Below, piece by piece: positions 20,695 to 32,349 of a stretch of DNA of 64,000 nucleotides. The DNA is taken from positions 62,857,660 through 62,921,659 of the forward strand of contig NC_051079.1 of assembly GCF_004664715.2 (NCBI RefSeq). The letters run 5' to 3'. Position 1 is the first letter of the stretch, and each line of letters opens with the position of its first letter. The notes beneath the pieces are model-generated. The model did no database searches. It worked only from the letters and a program-made list of their open reading frames with translations, and was not told the DNA's origin. The stretch comes from Peromyscus leucopus (Eukaryota; Chordata; Mammalia; Rodentia; Cricetidae). The translations under genes were made by a program, and so were the position numbers.

Positions 20695-21405
20695 TTTACT
20701 GACCACAACCCAACTAAATTAGGAATTAACGATGAAATAATTGAGGGAATGTCCAGATATTTGAAAAAACACAGCACACTTTTAATGAGTCAAAGAAGAT
20801 ATCACTAGGAAATCAGATTCACTTTAGCCTGAATAAAAACGAACATACACTTATGAAAATGTCTTTTTCAATGAAGTAGCATTACCTCAAAATCAAAACA
20901 AGATAAGACCTCTGAAAAAGTCAAGAAGAGTGTCTCTCATGAACAGACTCAAAAGTCTCTAAGTAGTAGCAAACTACACCCATCAACATACAGAAAAGAT
21001 TATATACCGTGACCAAGTGAAGTTTGTCTTAGGAATATAAAGAAATCTAATGTGATGAGCCATATTGATGAAGTGAAGCATAGCTTTGCACTGAAGCGGC
21101 CAAATGAAGTAGTGGCAAGCTCTATGCTCACGAGGTCTGAACTGTGTATTCCCTGGCCTCCACAGAGAGGTCTGTTAGTCCCCATGATAGACTTCACAAA
21201 AAAACTAGGAATACAAGGGAACGTCCTCACTTGGTGAATGAATATTTGAAACCCCTCCAACTAACATTATATATGCATAGTAACGGAAGACAGCATGTAT
21301 TCTTGTATGATCAAGATCAAGGCAAGTATTCTTGGTACATCTATTCAGCATTGTATTGGAAATCTTAGGAGATCATTAAGACATGATGAAATCAGATTTC
21401 AGCAG
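20695..21405 (+). repeat. Ancient L1 ORF2 remnant
   Basis: Order and wording match L1 ORF2 near its reverse transcriptase. ACTAAATTAGGAATTAACG comes first, then AAGATTATATACCGTGACCA, and GGCAAGTATTC and CAGCATTGTATTGGAAATC further on. Stops and internal deletions show it is dead. Confidence 0.7.
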
Positions 21406-21407
21406 GG

Positions 21408-21575
21408 GGCTAGCAGTGTAGCTCAGTAGAGAGAACGTTTGCCTGGCATGCACAAAGCCCTACATTCAGTCCCCAGCACAACATAAAACCCCAGCACTGA
21501 GAATCAGGAGGGGAGGATTATCCTCAGCCACACAGTTCAGAACCAGCCTGGTCTAGGGAGACCCTGGGGTGGTGG
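21408..21575 (+). repeat. B4 SINE
   Basis: ID-like head (GTGTAGCTCAGTAGAGAGAA, GCCTGGCATGCAC) is followed by a degraded B1-like half. Confidence 0.65.
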
Positions 21576-21872
21576 GATGGGGTGGGGTGAGGGGTGACAA
21601 TTGAAAGTGAAGAAGTAAAACTGTCTTCATCTGCAAACAAAGTGATCCAGTGTGCACAGGATCTAAAGGGATCCAGGACAGTAAATTAATTTAAGGGGTT
21701 GTTGGATATGACCCATGTACAAAAAGCTGTACATTTCTTTATACTAAAAACAATGCTTAATAGACAGTGACATACTCAGAAGTGAGCGTATGCATATGTT
21801 CAGTTCAGTGGTAAGCTGCTTCCCACGACTGCTGTCTTCAGTTAATACTTTCATTAACGTCGTCTAAAAGTT

Positions 21873-22013
21873 CTTTTTTTGTTTTTGTTTTTCGAGACAG
21901 GGTTTCTCTGTGTAGCTTTGGAGCCTGTCCTCAAACCCACTCCGTAGCCCAGGCTGGCCTGTCTCTGTCCCCCGAGTGCTAGGGTTAAAGGCGTGTGCCA
22001 CCACCGCCCGGCT
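21873..22013 (-). repeat. B1 SINE with internal deletion
   Basis: TTTTTCGAGACAGGGTTTC to CCACCACCGCCCGGCTT. It lacks the GAACTCACAGAGATC segment seen in other copies. Confidence 0.9.
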
Positions 22014-22878
22014 TGTCTAAGAGTTCCTATTTTGTCAACAAAAAGGATGGCATGCTTGCCTCTCAGTCGGCCACTGTCTTTACCCCTCCACGTAGGCACC
22101 CACTGTCGTTATCTCTCACACTTGGCCACGCCCGTCTTCATCCGAAGCCTTTTCCTGTGTGCGCTGAGCTGGGCACTGTTGGGAAAGCAGTACTTGGACT
22201 CTTTCGGGTTCTACTTCCTGTCTGCCTCTGTAAGCCCAGACAGAACACTTCGTCTCCAAGTCCTTCTTTCAGACCATCTGTACTGTTTGTGTCCCCTGCT
22301 CCCCTCCCTGTGTGTACATGTATGTGTATGTCGCACTTCTCTTCATTTCGGGTTCCTTGGTGTGTTTCTGTTTCTAAACCCCGTTCTGACTTCTCCAGTA
22401 CACTGCCTTGTGCGGAAGAGCCACTCAATAAACCTTGCTGCGTGGTTGGAATCAGCTTGAGAACTAAGTTTCTGCTCTCAGGGTTGGTGATCTGAGAACC
22501 AGCCAGTTGATAACCCCCACAGAAAACCACTACAGTGTCTGAACAAATAATTCAATCTGTCACTACTCAGAGGACCTGGCCAGTGAGTGAAGTGGACTCC
22601 TGGAGTCTGCGCTCATTTAGAAGGGAGATACAGGCTTTATGTGTTTCTGTGTCCACAGCTTTTAGCCTGGAGCCAAGTATAGTCCAGGTAGTCACAGCAG
22701 GGTAGTGAAGGCCTCTTAATGAAGAACTTCCTGGCCTGGGAAACCACAGAGATCAACCCGTGCTGAGCAGAGTAGTAGAATCCCGAAAGGCATCCAGAAG
22801 AGTCCCAAACTGTGTTCCTCCAAGTGTCTGCCTGGTTCCTGAGCAGTATATAAGACATTAGCTTAAAACAACCAAGGG
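22014..22878. other. Unique intronic stretch
   Basis: Repeat-free, moderately GC-rich. Overlapping frames on both strands (155, 166 and 130 codons at 21993-22530) conflict with each other and include B1 sequence. None is recognised. Confidence 0.45.
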
Positions 22879-23015
22879 CTAGCTGGGCAGTGGTGGCACA
22901 TGCCTTTAATCCCAGCACTCGGGAGGTAGAGGCAGGCGGATCTCTGTGAGTTCGAGGCCTGCCTGGTCTGTGGAGCTAGTTCTAGGACAATCAGGACTGT
23001 TACACAGAAGAAAGG
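22879..23015 (+). repeat. B1 SINE
   Basis: GCTGGGCAGTGGTGGCACAT to a degraded 3' end with a G run. Confidence 0.85.
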
Positions 23016-24198
23016 GGGGGGGCAGAAATCTGAAGTAAAACTGAGAGCTGCAGCCCCTTGGAGACTAGAAGATGAATACAGGCACCAACTCGGGGAGGGG
23101 TGACAGACTATCCCATTGGAAGAGAGGAAATAGCAAGCTGTGTCCTTGTCTCAGGACCCTTTTGAAAGCTCAGTCTAACTGCAGTCCATGCCCACACAGC
23201 AGAACTGGGGAACACATGGACATGTGGCAGGGAACATGAGGTCCATAAACACTGAGAATCGTGGAGGAATCACAGAAGAGGAGGAGGAGCCCCTGCGGCC
23301 GGCTACCCACAACCATGACTGGACCTTGAGCCACACCTGCAGAATTAGCTCTTACGTCCCAGTTAATGATGGGGGAGGGCTGGCAGAAACCAGAGCCTGC
23401 TCAAAATATGGTGACTCTCACAACCTAACATTAATTTTATTCAGGATACGATCCAAAATTTCCCTGACATCCAAGGAATCAAGAAAATGGAACACATTCT
23501 CTACATAAAAGAAAATCAATTAAGCTCAACCCCAAGATGAACCAGATGTTAGAACTTACAGACAAGGATTTTTTGAAGTAACTACTAATAACTCTTCTCC
23601 ATTTTTTCATAGATGACACATGTTTTCAATGCATGAAAATTTAAGTAGAGAAATGAGATGTCTCAGGCAAGCAACAGAAACTACACAAAAGACCCAAATA
23701 GGGGAAAGACAGAGGTTTGCAGATAGGAGATGCTAATAGCAACCAGTTAGGTAAACAGAGAGAACCAAAGTCAAGATACAGTGGCATCAAAACAGTTGAC
23801 AAGCAGTAACGCAGACCCAGGAAGAGACCACACAACCCAGCAGACAGCAGTGATGGACAGTTACCATCCCTGTTCTCACGGGTAACCACATGGCCTCGGA
23901 GATTCCTAAAAGTGCTAAAGAAAACAGTGTGAACCCAGAATTCTCTGTCAGGTAAGGAGAGCCCTCAAGGGTGAACTCGAAGTGAAGACACTGAGGTAAA
24001 GACTGCTAGATGCATGCTGCTCTGTAATGCTAAAGAAGTTCTTTGGGCCAAACAGAAGTGATACCAGATGGAAATTCAGATTTTCAAAAACTAAAGACTA
24101 TTTACAAGAAGTGATAACTGTCCAGATTACTGCATGTTTTTCCTTGATATTCTCATCCACTGTCTTCCTTCCCTTCTCCTAGTTTTACTTATAATCTG
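23016..24198. other. Unclassified intronic stretch
   Basis: AT-rich, A-rich sequence that may contain very old transposon remnants (23400-23640), but no family could be named. No gene seen. Confidence 0.35.
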
Positions 24199-24209
24199 TA
24201 TAGGTTCCT

Positions 24210-24410
24210 GTAGCCAGAAGTTTCTCGGGTCCCACCCAGCCCTCCATGGTCCAGACAAATCTCTCTCACCCATGGTCCACAGCCTCTCGGACCCAAGTAA
24301 ACACACAGAGGCTTATATTATTTACAGACTGTATGGCCTATGGCTTTAGCCGCTTGCCAGCTAGCTCTTTCTTCTTAAATCAACCCATTCCTATAAATCT
24401 ATATTCCAAC
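24210..24410 (-). mobile_element. LTR fragment flanked by an 11-bp direct repeat
   Basis: The minus strand holds GGGTTGATTTAAG, TAATATAAGCCTCTGTGTG and GAGAGAGATTTGTC, shared with the LTR group seen at 16020. TATAGGTTCCT occurs exactly at 24199-24209 and 24411-24421. The piece is only 201 bp and lacks the LTR start. Confidence 0.65.
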
Positions 24411-24642
24411 TATAGGTTCCTAAAACTAAAAGTACTACTGTATCTTTCAAGATTGATTATGTTCATAGATGTAGATTTTTAAAAACTATAGTGTGGAAGA
24501 GGGGAGGGGAATGGTCCTATATGGTTATGAGTTGTGTATTTTACATGAGGTGGTACATTATCCTCTTTATGAAGACTGAAAAGTTACAGATCTGCTTTGT
24601 TATCTATAGCAACCGCTATGAAATCATACAAAATGACTAACC

Positions 24643-24795
24643 CAAAAGCCGGTGTGATAGCTTAGCAGGCAGAGCCTTGCTGTGGGAGCCCAGCAATCAG
24701 AGTTCAATCCCTGGACCCCATGTGAGGATGGAAGCAAAGAACCACCTCACAGTTGTCTGATCTTCGCATTCATCTGTGGCACACACTCACACCCC
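24643..24795 (+). repeat. B3-like SINE
   Basis: AGCCGGTGTGATAGCTTAGC head and a CACACTCACACCCCCAC end. Diverged. Confidence 0.5.
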
Positions 24796-24819
24796 CACCC
24801 TCGGCGCCCCCACGTAATA

Positions 24820-24972
24820 ATGTTCTGCCCCCATGTATGCCTGCAGGCCAGAAGAGGGCACCAGATCTCATTACAGATGGTTGTGAGCCACCATGTGGTT
24901 GCTGAGAATTGAACTCAGGACCTCTGGAAGAGCAGCCAGTACTCCTAACATCTGAGCCATCTCTCAAGACCC
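24820..24972 (-). repeat. B2 SINE, tail-truncated
   Basis: GGCCAGAAGAGGGCACCAG to TGAGCCATCTCTCAAGACCC in reverse complement. Confidence 0.88.
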
Positions 24973-25224
24973 TTAAAATAATATCTTTAAAAGCCAACCA
25001 AGAAAAGTAATATCCTAAAGAACACTTAAGTAATACAACTGTCACCCCCACCAAGGAAGGAAGAAAACTGAAAATTAGACAACAGGTAATAACTACATTA
25101 AGCAGTAATATCCCAAGCTCTCTTTCCAAAGGAAGCATTGTCAGATTGGATGAAAGAAGACACAGCAATAAACCATCTGCAGAGGATGGACTTTAACCAT
25201 AAGAACTGGAAGTAAATAGAAGAA

Positions 25225-25410
25225 GACCTGGAAAGATGGCTCAGTGGTTAAGAACACTGGCTGCTCTTCCAAAGGACCCAGGTTCGATTCCCAGCACCGA
25301 CGTGGCAGCTCACAACTGTCTATAATTCCAGTTCCAGGGGATACAGAATCTACACATACATACATGCAGGCAAAACACCAATGCACATAAAATAAAAATC
25401 AATAAATTAT
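25225..25410 (+). repeat. B2 SINE
   Basis: GACCTGGAAAGATGGCTCAG head to an ATAAAATAAAAATC tail, running straight into a purine microsatellite. Confidence 0.92.
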
Positions 25411-25417
25411 TTTTTAA

Positions 25418-25438
25418 GGAAGGAAGGAAGGAAGGAAA

Positions 25439-25519
<81 letters not shown>

Positions 25520-25530
25520 AAAAAAGAAAA
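25418..25530. repeat. (GAAA)n microsatellite
   Basis: GGAA repeats give way to over 80 bp of near-perfect GAAA between a B2 tail and a B1 head. Confidence 0.97.
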
Positions 25531-25532
25531 AG

Positions 25533-25692
25533 AGCCGGGCAGTGGTGGCACATGCCTTTAATCCCAGCCCTTGGGAGGCAGAGGCAGAGGCAGGTGGATC
25601 TCTGAGTTCAAGGCCAACCTGAGCTACAGAGTGAGTTCCAGGACAGGTTCCAAAGCTACATAGAGAAACCCTGTCTCGAAAAGCTAGGGGAA
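25533..25692 (+). repeat. B1 SINE between two purine arrays
   Basis: GAGCCGGGCAGTGGTGGCAC to CCTGTCTCGAAAAGC. It carries a small internal duplication GGCAGAGGCAGAGGCAG. Confidence 0.93.
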
Positions 25693-25696
25693 AAAA

Positions 25697-25828
25697 AGAA
25701 GAAGAGGAGGAGGAGGAGGAGGAGGAGGAAGAGGAGGAGGAGAAGAAGAAGAAGAAGAAGAAGAAGAAGAAGAAGAAGAAGAAGAAGAAGAAGAAGAAGA
25801 AGAAGAAGAAGAAGAAGAAGAAGAAGAA

Positions 25829-25873
<45 letters not shown>

Positions 25874-25889
25874 AAAAGAAAGAAAGAAA

Positions 25890-25985
<96 letters not shown>

Positions 25986-25986
25986 A
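25697..25986. repeat. Compound (GAG)(GAA)(GAAA) purine array
   Basis: About 290 bp is purine-only on the + strand: GAG/GGA trinucleotides first, then about 100 bp of GAA, then about 150 bp of GAAA. Confidence 0.97.
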
Positions 25987-25997
25987 AATGGAAGAGG

Positions 25998-26410
25998 TCC
26001 TAGAAAGATGGCTCAGTGGTTAAGAGCATTGACTGCTCTTCCAGAGGACCCGGGTTCAATTCCCAGCAACCATATGGAGACTCACAACCTCTGTGACTCC
26101 AGTTCCAGGGGATCTGACACTATCTTTTGGCCATCACAGGCACCAGGTGTGCAAGTGGCGCACACATATATACCTGTGGACAAAACAATTATACATGGGC
26201 TGGAGGGATGGCTCAGTGGTTAAAAGTACTGACTGCTCTTCCAGAGGTCCTGAGTTCAACTCCCAGCAACCACATGGTGGCTCATAACCATCTGTAATGA
26301 GATCTGGTGCCCTTTTCTGGCCTGCAGGCAGACATGCAGATAGAACACTATACATAATAATAAAGAAATCTTTTAAAAAAAACACTCATACATATAAACT
26401 AAAACAATAA
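25998..26410 (+). repeat. Two B2 SINEs, the second nested in the first one's tail
   Basis: The first B2 runs 25998-26195 and ends AAAACAATTATACAT. The second starts GGGCTGGAGGGATGGCTCAG at 26196. After its poly(A) at about 26375, tail-like sequence of the first (ACACTCATACATATAAAC) resumes. Confidence 0.85.
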
Positions 26411-26567
26411 AAAAGGAGGAAGAAAGTAAATGAAAGAAAAGATTTATTGCAAACCAGTGAGCAGGAAGCTAATGTAGCTACTACAAAAATGTCAAAGCAA
26501 ATCTAGTTCCAAGTGACGTGTGGCTGTGGCAAATGTGCATGTACTCATAACCACACTTCAAAATCAG

Positions 26568-26915
26568 TCCTAGTCAGGGTTGCTATTGCCGTGAAGAGAC
26601 ACCATGACCACAGCAACTCTTATAAAGGAAAAACATTCAATAGGGGTGGATTACAGTTTCAGAGGTTCAGTCCATCATCATCGTGGTGTGACATGGTGGT
26701 GTGCAGGCAGACGTGGTGCTAGAGAAGGAGCTGAGGGTCCTACATCTTGACAGGCGGCAGACAACCAGAAGTGGTCTGTCTCACTGGGTATAGCCTGAGC
26801 ATAGGAGACCTCAAAGCCCACCCACCCCCAGTGACACTTCCTCCAACAAGGCCACACCTCCCATGAGTGCTACTCCCTTTGGGGGCCATTTTCTTCAAAC
26901 CACCACCATCGTGTA
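26568..26915 (-). repeat. MaLR-type LTR
   Basis: CTAGTCAGGGTTGCTATTGC at the left, CAACAAGGCCACACCTCCCA and GGGGGCCATTTTCTTC at the right. The same family appears on the + strand at 46157-46492. Confidence 0.75.
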
Positions 26916-27450
26916 ACAAGAACATTGGCAGGGCTGATGAAACAGATCCACCCACTGTCTCTATTGGAGATTCGCATCCTTCCCTCAGCAACTGAGAGAA
27001 CTAGACCAAAAAAAATCAGCAAAGACATAGGAGATCTGAAAGGCTGTCAGCCACCTCCTCCTGATTGGCATTTATAGAACATCCCACGATGGCAGGATTC
27101 ACTTTATTTTGAATGTGTATGGTACATTTATCTAAGTATACTCTATTTTGAGCCTTATGACTAATTTCTATAAAATTAGAATCATCAAAGTTGAGTTAGA
27201 TGATCAGAAATCGATAAAATGCCAGAAAAGGCGATGTGTGACAGGAAGCAAATGTATAGGTGTGTGGAGCCAGGTGTGTGATTCCTGCAGGGAATCAGAT
27301 TTGAAGGGAGTCAGAGGGAGCCCTTTGACACAAGGCGCCTGGTCTGTATCTGTGGTGATGGTCACATCATATGCAGATAAGAAAATTTATCAAATTGAAC
27401 ACTTGAAATTAGTGGATTTTGTTGTGTAACATCAATACATGAAAAAGTGG
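26916..27450 (+). repeat. Mostly unique, with an old L1-type 3' end
   Basis: 26916-27335 is unremarkable. 27340-27450 (GTGGTGATGGTCACATC and ATTGAACACTTGAAATTAG) resembles the 3' end of an ancient mammalian L1. Confidence 0.4.
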
Positions 27451-29025
27451 GGAATGCTCAGAATGTTTGGTCATTTTTATCTAACAAATGCCACAGTCTC
27501 CACTTAAAATTGGAGAGCAGAAAAGCATTGCCCAAAAGGAACATCATTTTTCTGCAAAGCCCCCATGCCAGGTAGGGTCCCATGTGCCCAGCCACCCAAA
27601 GAGAAGCGAGTTCGTGGGTGAGGACTGGAGACGCTCCAGTTCTGAGAAGGGAAGCACATGAAGCAGACATGTGACCAGGAACTAGGAGTGTCCTTCCTTG
27701 TGTCCTTTCCCACAGCAGAGCACGAGCTCCTGTAACAATAGGAACTATGTAAATACCAGCCTAGAAGTGAGCTGCCTTACACTCAAGAAGCAAGCTTTCC
27801 ATCTAAGCAGAGGACTTGTGGGAAGGTGCTGGAGGCAGACAGCAGGGATGGGCTGTGTGGCATCCGTCACATGTGATGTACCAGGGACATCCCTGGCAGT
27901 AACTGGTGTCATGGTTTCACGGTACCTTTTGTTTTAAAAGCTGCACAGATGTCTTAAGGAAATGCACACCCTGCACTTTGTGCTGTTACTGCATTCTGTG
28001 TGATAACTCTGTCAAAGTCAAATGTCTCCAGCAAAGTCAGTTTGCGTTTCTGTTGTCTCTAAACAAACAGCCCAGCACTTGCTGTTATAACAGAGCTGTG
28101 AAGTACTCCAACAATTACAACTGCATGTTTTTATGTGTCTCACCAAACACATCACAGTAGTTTCCTTTGGGCACAGTCTCTGCAGCGTGCAGAGTAAATC
28201 AAAAGTAGGAAATGCTTGATGTTGTCTAGAAGTAGAATGGCATGGCAGTTTTTCTTAATATGTCTTCCAGACTCAAAGTTAAAAACGTAATATTTTTCAT
28301 ATGATTGCAACTGTGCTCACTTATGTTTAGAAGCCTGTACTCACAAAAGTGGAAGGCCGTTCCCCAGAATGCAAATGTTTCCCGGGACTAGAAGGCTAAC
28401 GGTGGGTTGTTTGTGTGTTTGTGTGGCTTTGCCTTATTCAATGTTCTCTGGTGTTATTGTCATCCGTGATGGCCTGCTAGTACACCCAGGGCAGTGCCTG
28501 CCCAGCATCAGCATGGGAAAGTATGTGCTAGCGAGCTTTGAAGTGTGTGGGGGCTCGGGACTCTTCTCGTATTCTGTCAGGTCTGTACTGTAGAATAGGG
28601 CAGGAAATAGCAATCCTGTCCTCCACTGGAAAGAGCACGTCACAGAAAATTTTCTCTGTAAAACAGAGCAAAAAGCCTTTGCTCCCTTCTTCAGCCCCCC
28701 AGCTCACAACCGACTCACAGCAGTAAACGTCTTGAATTCTTAGTTTGGGGAAGCCGATGGCATTCCATAGCATCACCCATCTCCCCATCCCTCCCCCTCA
28801 CCGCCGCCGCCCCAGCCCCATCACAGGGTGGATGGGACACCCCTCTGTCTCACTCATATCCTTTGTTCGTTTCCCAAGGGGGGCTCCAGAATGTGTGCTC
28901 TGCTCTGACCTCGCTGGTTCTGTGTCTCCTTCACTACATCACACTGTACCTGCATTCGCTTGCCTCTGTAATGGACATATTTGCTCGTTTTAACAGTCTG
29001 TGTGACCCTGCCCTTGCATGAAGTG
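27451..29025. other. Unique intronic block
   Basis: About 1.6 kb free of SINEs. Frames up to 86 codons on both strands have no recognised homology. A short CCGCCGCC cluster lies near 28801. Confidence 0.5.
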
Positions 29026-29027
29026 TG

Positions 29028-29265
29028 GAGAAAGGGATAGGGAGAAGACTCACTGGGTGAAATGCTCACTGTACAAGTGTGAAACTTGAGTTCAGGTCTC
29101 CAGTGTCCACATAAAAAGCCAGTCTTGAAACACCTACCTATAATCCCAGCGCAGGCTTGGGGGTGTAGAGGCAGGATGATCCCTTGGATGAGGATTACCG
29201 AACAGCCATGTAGCTGATCCAGGGAGCTCCGGGTTCAGTGATGGACCCTCTCCCAAAAAATGAGG
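29028..29265 (+). repeat. Diverged B4 SINE
   Basis: GGGAGAAGACTCACTGGGTG head, AAAAAGCCAGTCTTG middle and a decayed B1-like part. Confidence 0.6.
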
Positions 29266-29465
29266 TGGAGCCAGCAAGATGGCTTAGCATGTAAAGGTGC
29301 TTGCCATCCCACCTGACATCCTGAGTCCCATCCCCAAAGCTCCCATAGTGGGAAGAGAAAGCCAGCTCTTACAAGTTGTCTTCTGACCTCCTCCACATGT
29401 GCACACATGCTGTGTGTCCATCCATGTGCATTATGTGTGCATATGTAAATGTGAAAACTAATCTT
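29266..29465 (+). repeat. B3-type SINE
   Basis: GGAGCCAGCAAGATGGCTTA head, TACAAGTTGTCTTCTGACC body and a TG-rich end. Confidence 0.75.
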
Positions 29466-30540
29466 AAATAACTAGGCAGTGATAGAAGAAGACCCACGAT
29501 GTCAACCTCTGGCATGATACATACACAAATGTATCAGATACACACAAACCTGGAGAGAAGTGTAAGGGGTAATGGTTGGAGGAAAATACCTCCTGCATTC
29601 CAGCTCGTCAGCAGCCATGTCACCTCCTCTGTGGGACCCCGTTCCTTGGCCCTCACAGGGGGTGGTACTGGACTTAACAAAAGTCAACCCCAGAAGGAAG
29701 GAATGTACTGAGAGCAGCTTTCCCTGACTCCTGTGGACAAGTGCCTTGTGTTCTTGTGTGTCCAGACCCTACAGTATAATGTCTGTGTCTCCAGCAAGGA
29801 GACAGGAGTCAAAGCCAGGCCCCTGGCCTGGGCTGCTGCTGGTGGGGACCTGAAGGGTCTCGCCCTGGCTGCCTGCCCCGTGGCCAATCATAGCCTCTTC
29901 TCTGGAACCTTGAGCCTTTCGGTGGCAGCCTCAGCTGTCCCCCTTGGGTCCCCCACTCCTCTCCCCCTCTCTCCCATTTGGCTTCGGAGTTTGAGACTGT
30001 CTGAAAGCAGGCGCATCCAGAAGAAACAGAAAACGTGTGAGTTCTCTTGGAACTTATTATATAAGAAACTCATGTGCTGTGCAGGATATTTACAAGGAAC
30101 AGGTCTGGACATTAATTAGAGGTCTCAGATTTGCTTTTGGCCATTAAACTCAGTAGTCATTTGTAGCTGTTCTACAGAGCACTGCTGATTGCCTTTCTTA
30201 TATTGTGAAACTGACTAATCCTACTACAAGGAATCAGCCCTAATTTTAATTTGAGCCTTTTAGTTTTTCTGGTTTTGCTCATTTTCTACATTTATAATAC
30301 CATGTGCAATTAATACGCATGTCGATTATTAAAGTTTGGGGTGGCTCATAAGTACAATACCTAGAAGTTTATCTCTGCTCTTTGCACTGCACCAACAGAG
30401 CTCTAGTGTGGTATCGGGCATCCTCAGCTCACAGGACGGGATGGTATCACATCTCAGATGAGTGGTAAATAACCTGGAAACATCCTGGCTCTTTGGTGCT
30501 TTCTTCTTGTTATCAAATTACTTATCCTTAATAAAGCAGA
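29466..30540. other. Unique block with a GC-rich core
   Basis: Repeat-free. 29780-30030 is GC-rich and holds the 128-codon frame 29733-30119. A CTGTGTCTCCAG acceptor-like site and a GTGAGT at 30037 bracket 29795-30036. No homology recognised. Confidence 0.35.
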
Positions 30541-30542
30541 TT

Positions 30543-30683
30543 TAAGCCAGGCGGTGGAGGTCCGAGTCTTTAATCCCAGCATTAGGAAGGCAGAGGCAGA
30601 CAAGGCTAGCCTGGTCTACAGAGTGAGTTCCAGGACAGCCAAGGCTACTCAGAGAAGCCCTGTCTTGAAAAAAAAGGGTGGGG
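30543..30683 (+). repeat. B1 SINE
   Basis: AAGCCAGGCGGTGGAGGTCC to GAAGCCCTGTCTTG with a short A-tail and G run. Confidence 0.88.
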
Positions 30684-32301
30684 GGCAGATTTAATAGTGA
30701 CTCCCTAGGTCTGGGCTTGGAGTCTGCCCTTCTCAATGTCACCGAGAGTATAAACTAGAAACAAGAAGAATGCAGTTTGTGGTCCCGAAGCCATGGAAGG
30801 GAAGATGGATTGCGTGGTCACAGAGGAGGCTCCAGGCCTGCCAGCACTCCCTTCTCCTCTGCTTTGAGCATCGTTTTGCTGGTGATGGAGCCGCTTTGCC
30901 CTCGTGGACTGACTGCCAGCGCATCCTCGGCACCGAGGAGTGCTGCGGAGCGCGTTTGCCGACGGGAGACTAATCAGCTCCAGGCTTCCCCCCACCAGCC
31001 AAGTCCACGAGGCTCAGACGTTGTTGTCTTTCTTTTTTATAATTAAGGGCCTGAAGCCATTATTTCAACCCTTTCCCTCCCCCTGCCTTTATGTGTTCAT
31101 TTGACTGTTTTATGGGTTACTTGTGTATACTTTGTAAGCAAGCCCAGAGTACATAGGCTAAATCTGAGAGGTTAACTTGGATAGAAAGTTACTTCAATTC
31201 GGTCAATGTATTTTTAAGTGTATGCTTTTACCAGTTCTGATTTAATATGAAAACGTTCTTTATTTTTTTTAAGTGTAAGTGCAACGTGTAGAACTATATT
31301 TATGACAATTGATTTTTAGTTTGCTTAAACCCAAAGATGCTCATTTTCAGCTTCAAATATAAATGGCATGATCCTTAAGGAGGCTGTTCATGTTTTAGAT
31401 AAATGTGTTTCAATACTTTGAGGTACTTTCTATTCCTTAGAACTCCCTCAGACTTTCTGTGTTTTTAATCTTACGGAATTGGCTGTTTGTTTTTATACAT
31501 TGTGTTTCTCCAACTCTAAATCTAAACTAAATGCTCACGCTGTTTCATTTGGGGCTGGATGAGGGGGATTAAGTTGAAATGGTGAAGGCATTAAGCCTGT
31601 TCACCTAATGTTGTTTGAACAGGCTGTGTTTGCAGCCCTGCAGATTAAAAGGCTTGTCTGATGGACAGGATGCCCATGACAGTGTCCTTTCTTGGGGACC
31701 GCATGTTGGTGGAGCCCTAGCACTCCTGCTCCATCAGAGATAGCATGGAGCCTCACTGCTTCCTGTTGAACGGGCTGTCTGGCCCCTCAGTGATAAGCAG
31801 AGACACACTGGCTCCTTGAAGGAAGCTTTTAGTAAAGTTCCCAAACTCACTGGCCAACTTTCTCCTGTGGACCATTTATTTATCAGGAAATGAAATTGGT
31901 TACAGAGTTTCTCACATTGCCAAACCTCACTGACAAAATCTAGTTTCTTCCAGAGTTCAGGAGAAGCATTAACTCTTTCTTGCTAGTCAACACTTCTGGC
32001 CTCTGTTTATGGAAAGCCACATCAGGCAGGGGCTGGTGGTGGGTAAGCGTGCAAAGCAGAAGATTGTGAGCCCAGGAGGCTCCCTTCATAGCTATCAAAA
32101 GATGACCCCCTGGGAACGGGATTTGACTTCATATTGACATAATCGTCTTTCAGAATGAAGTGTTTTCACAAGACTGATTTTTCACTTCCAAAAACGAAAA
32201 CTTTCAACCATGGCACAAATCACCTTATTGTCAGCAGAGTCTGCTAACTTAGACCAGCGAGTATTTTTTTAAAACTTGGTGAAACTAGAAGAAACAGAAG
32301 G

Positions 32302-32304
<3 letters not shown>

Positions 32305-32348
<44 letters not shown>
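32305..32348. repeat. (GA)n microsatellite
   Basis: An uninterrupted 44-bp GA run. Confidence 0.97.

Positions 32349-32349
<1 letters not shown>

Noticed and set aside
20695..21405. Possible functional reverse transcriptase
   Set aside because: Only a short, deleted and stop-filled L1 fragment remains.
22138..22530. Overlapping frames of 130-166 codons on both strands
   Set aside because: Mutually conflicting frames in GC-richer unique sequence, partly over a B1; no homology recognised.
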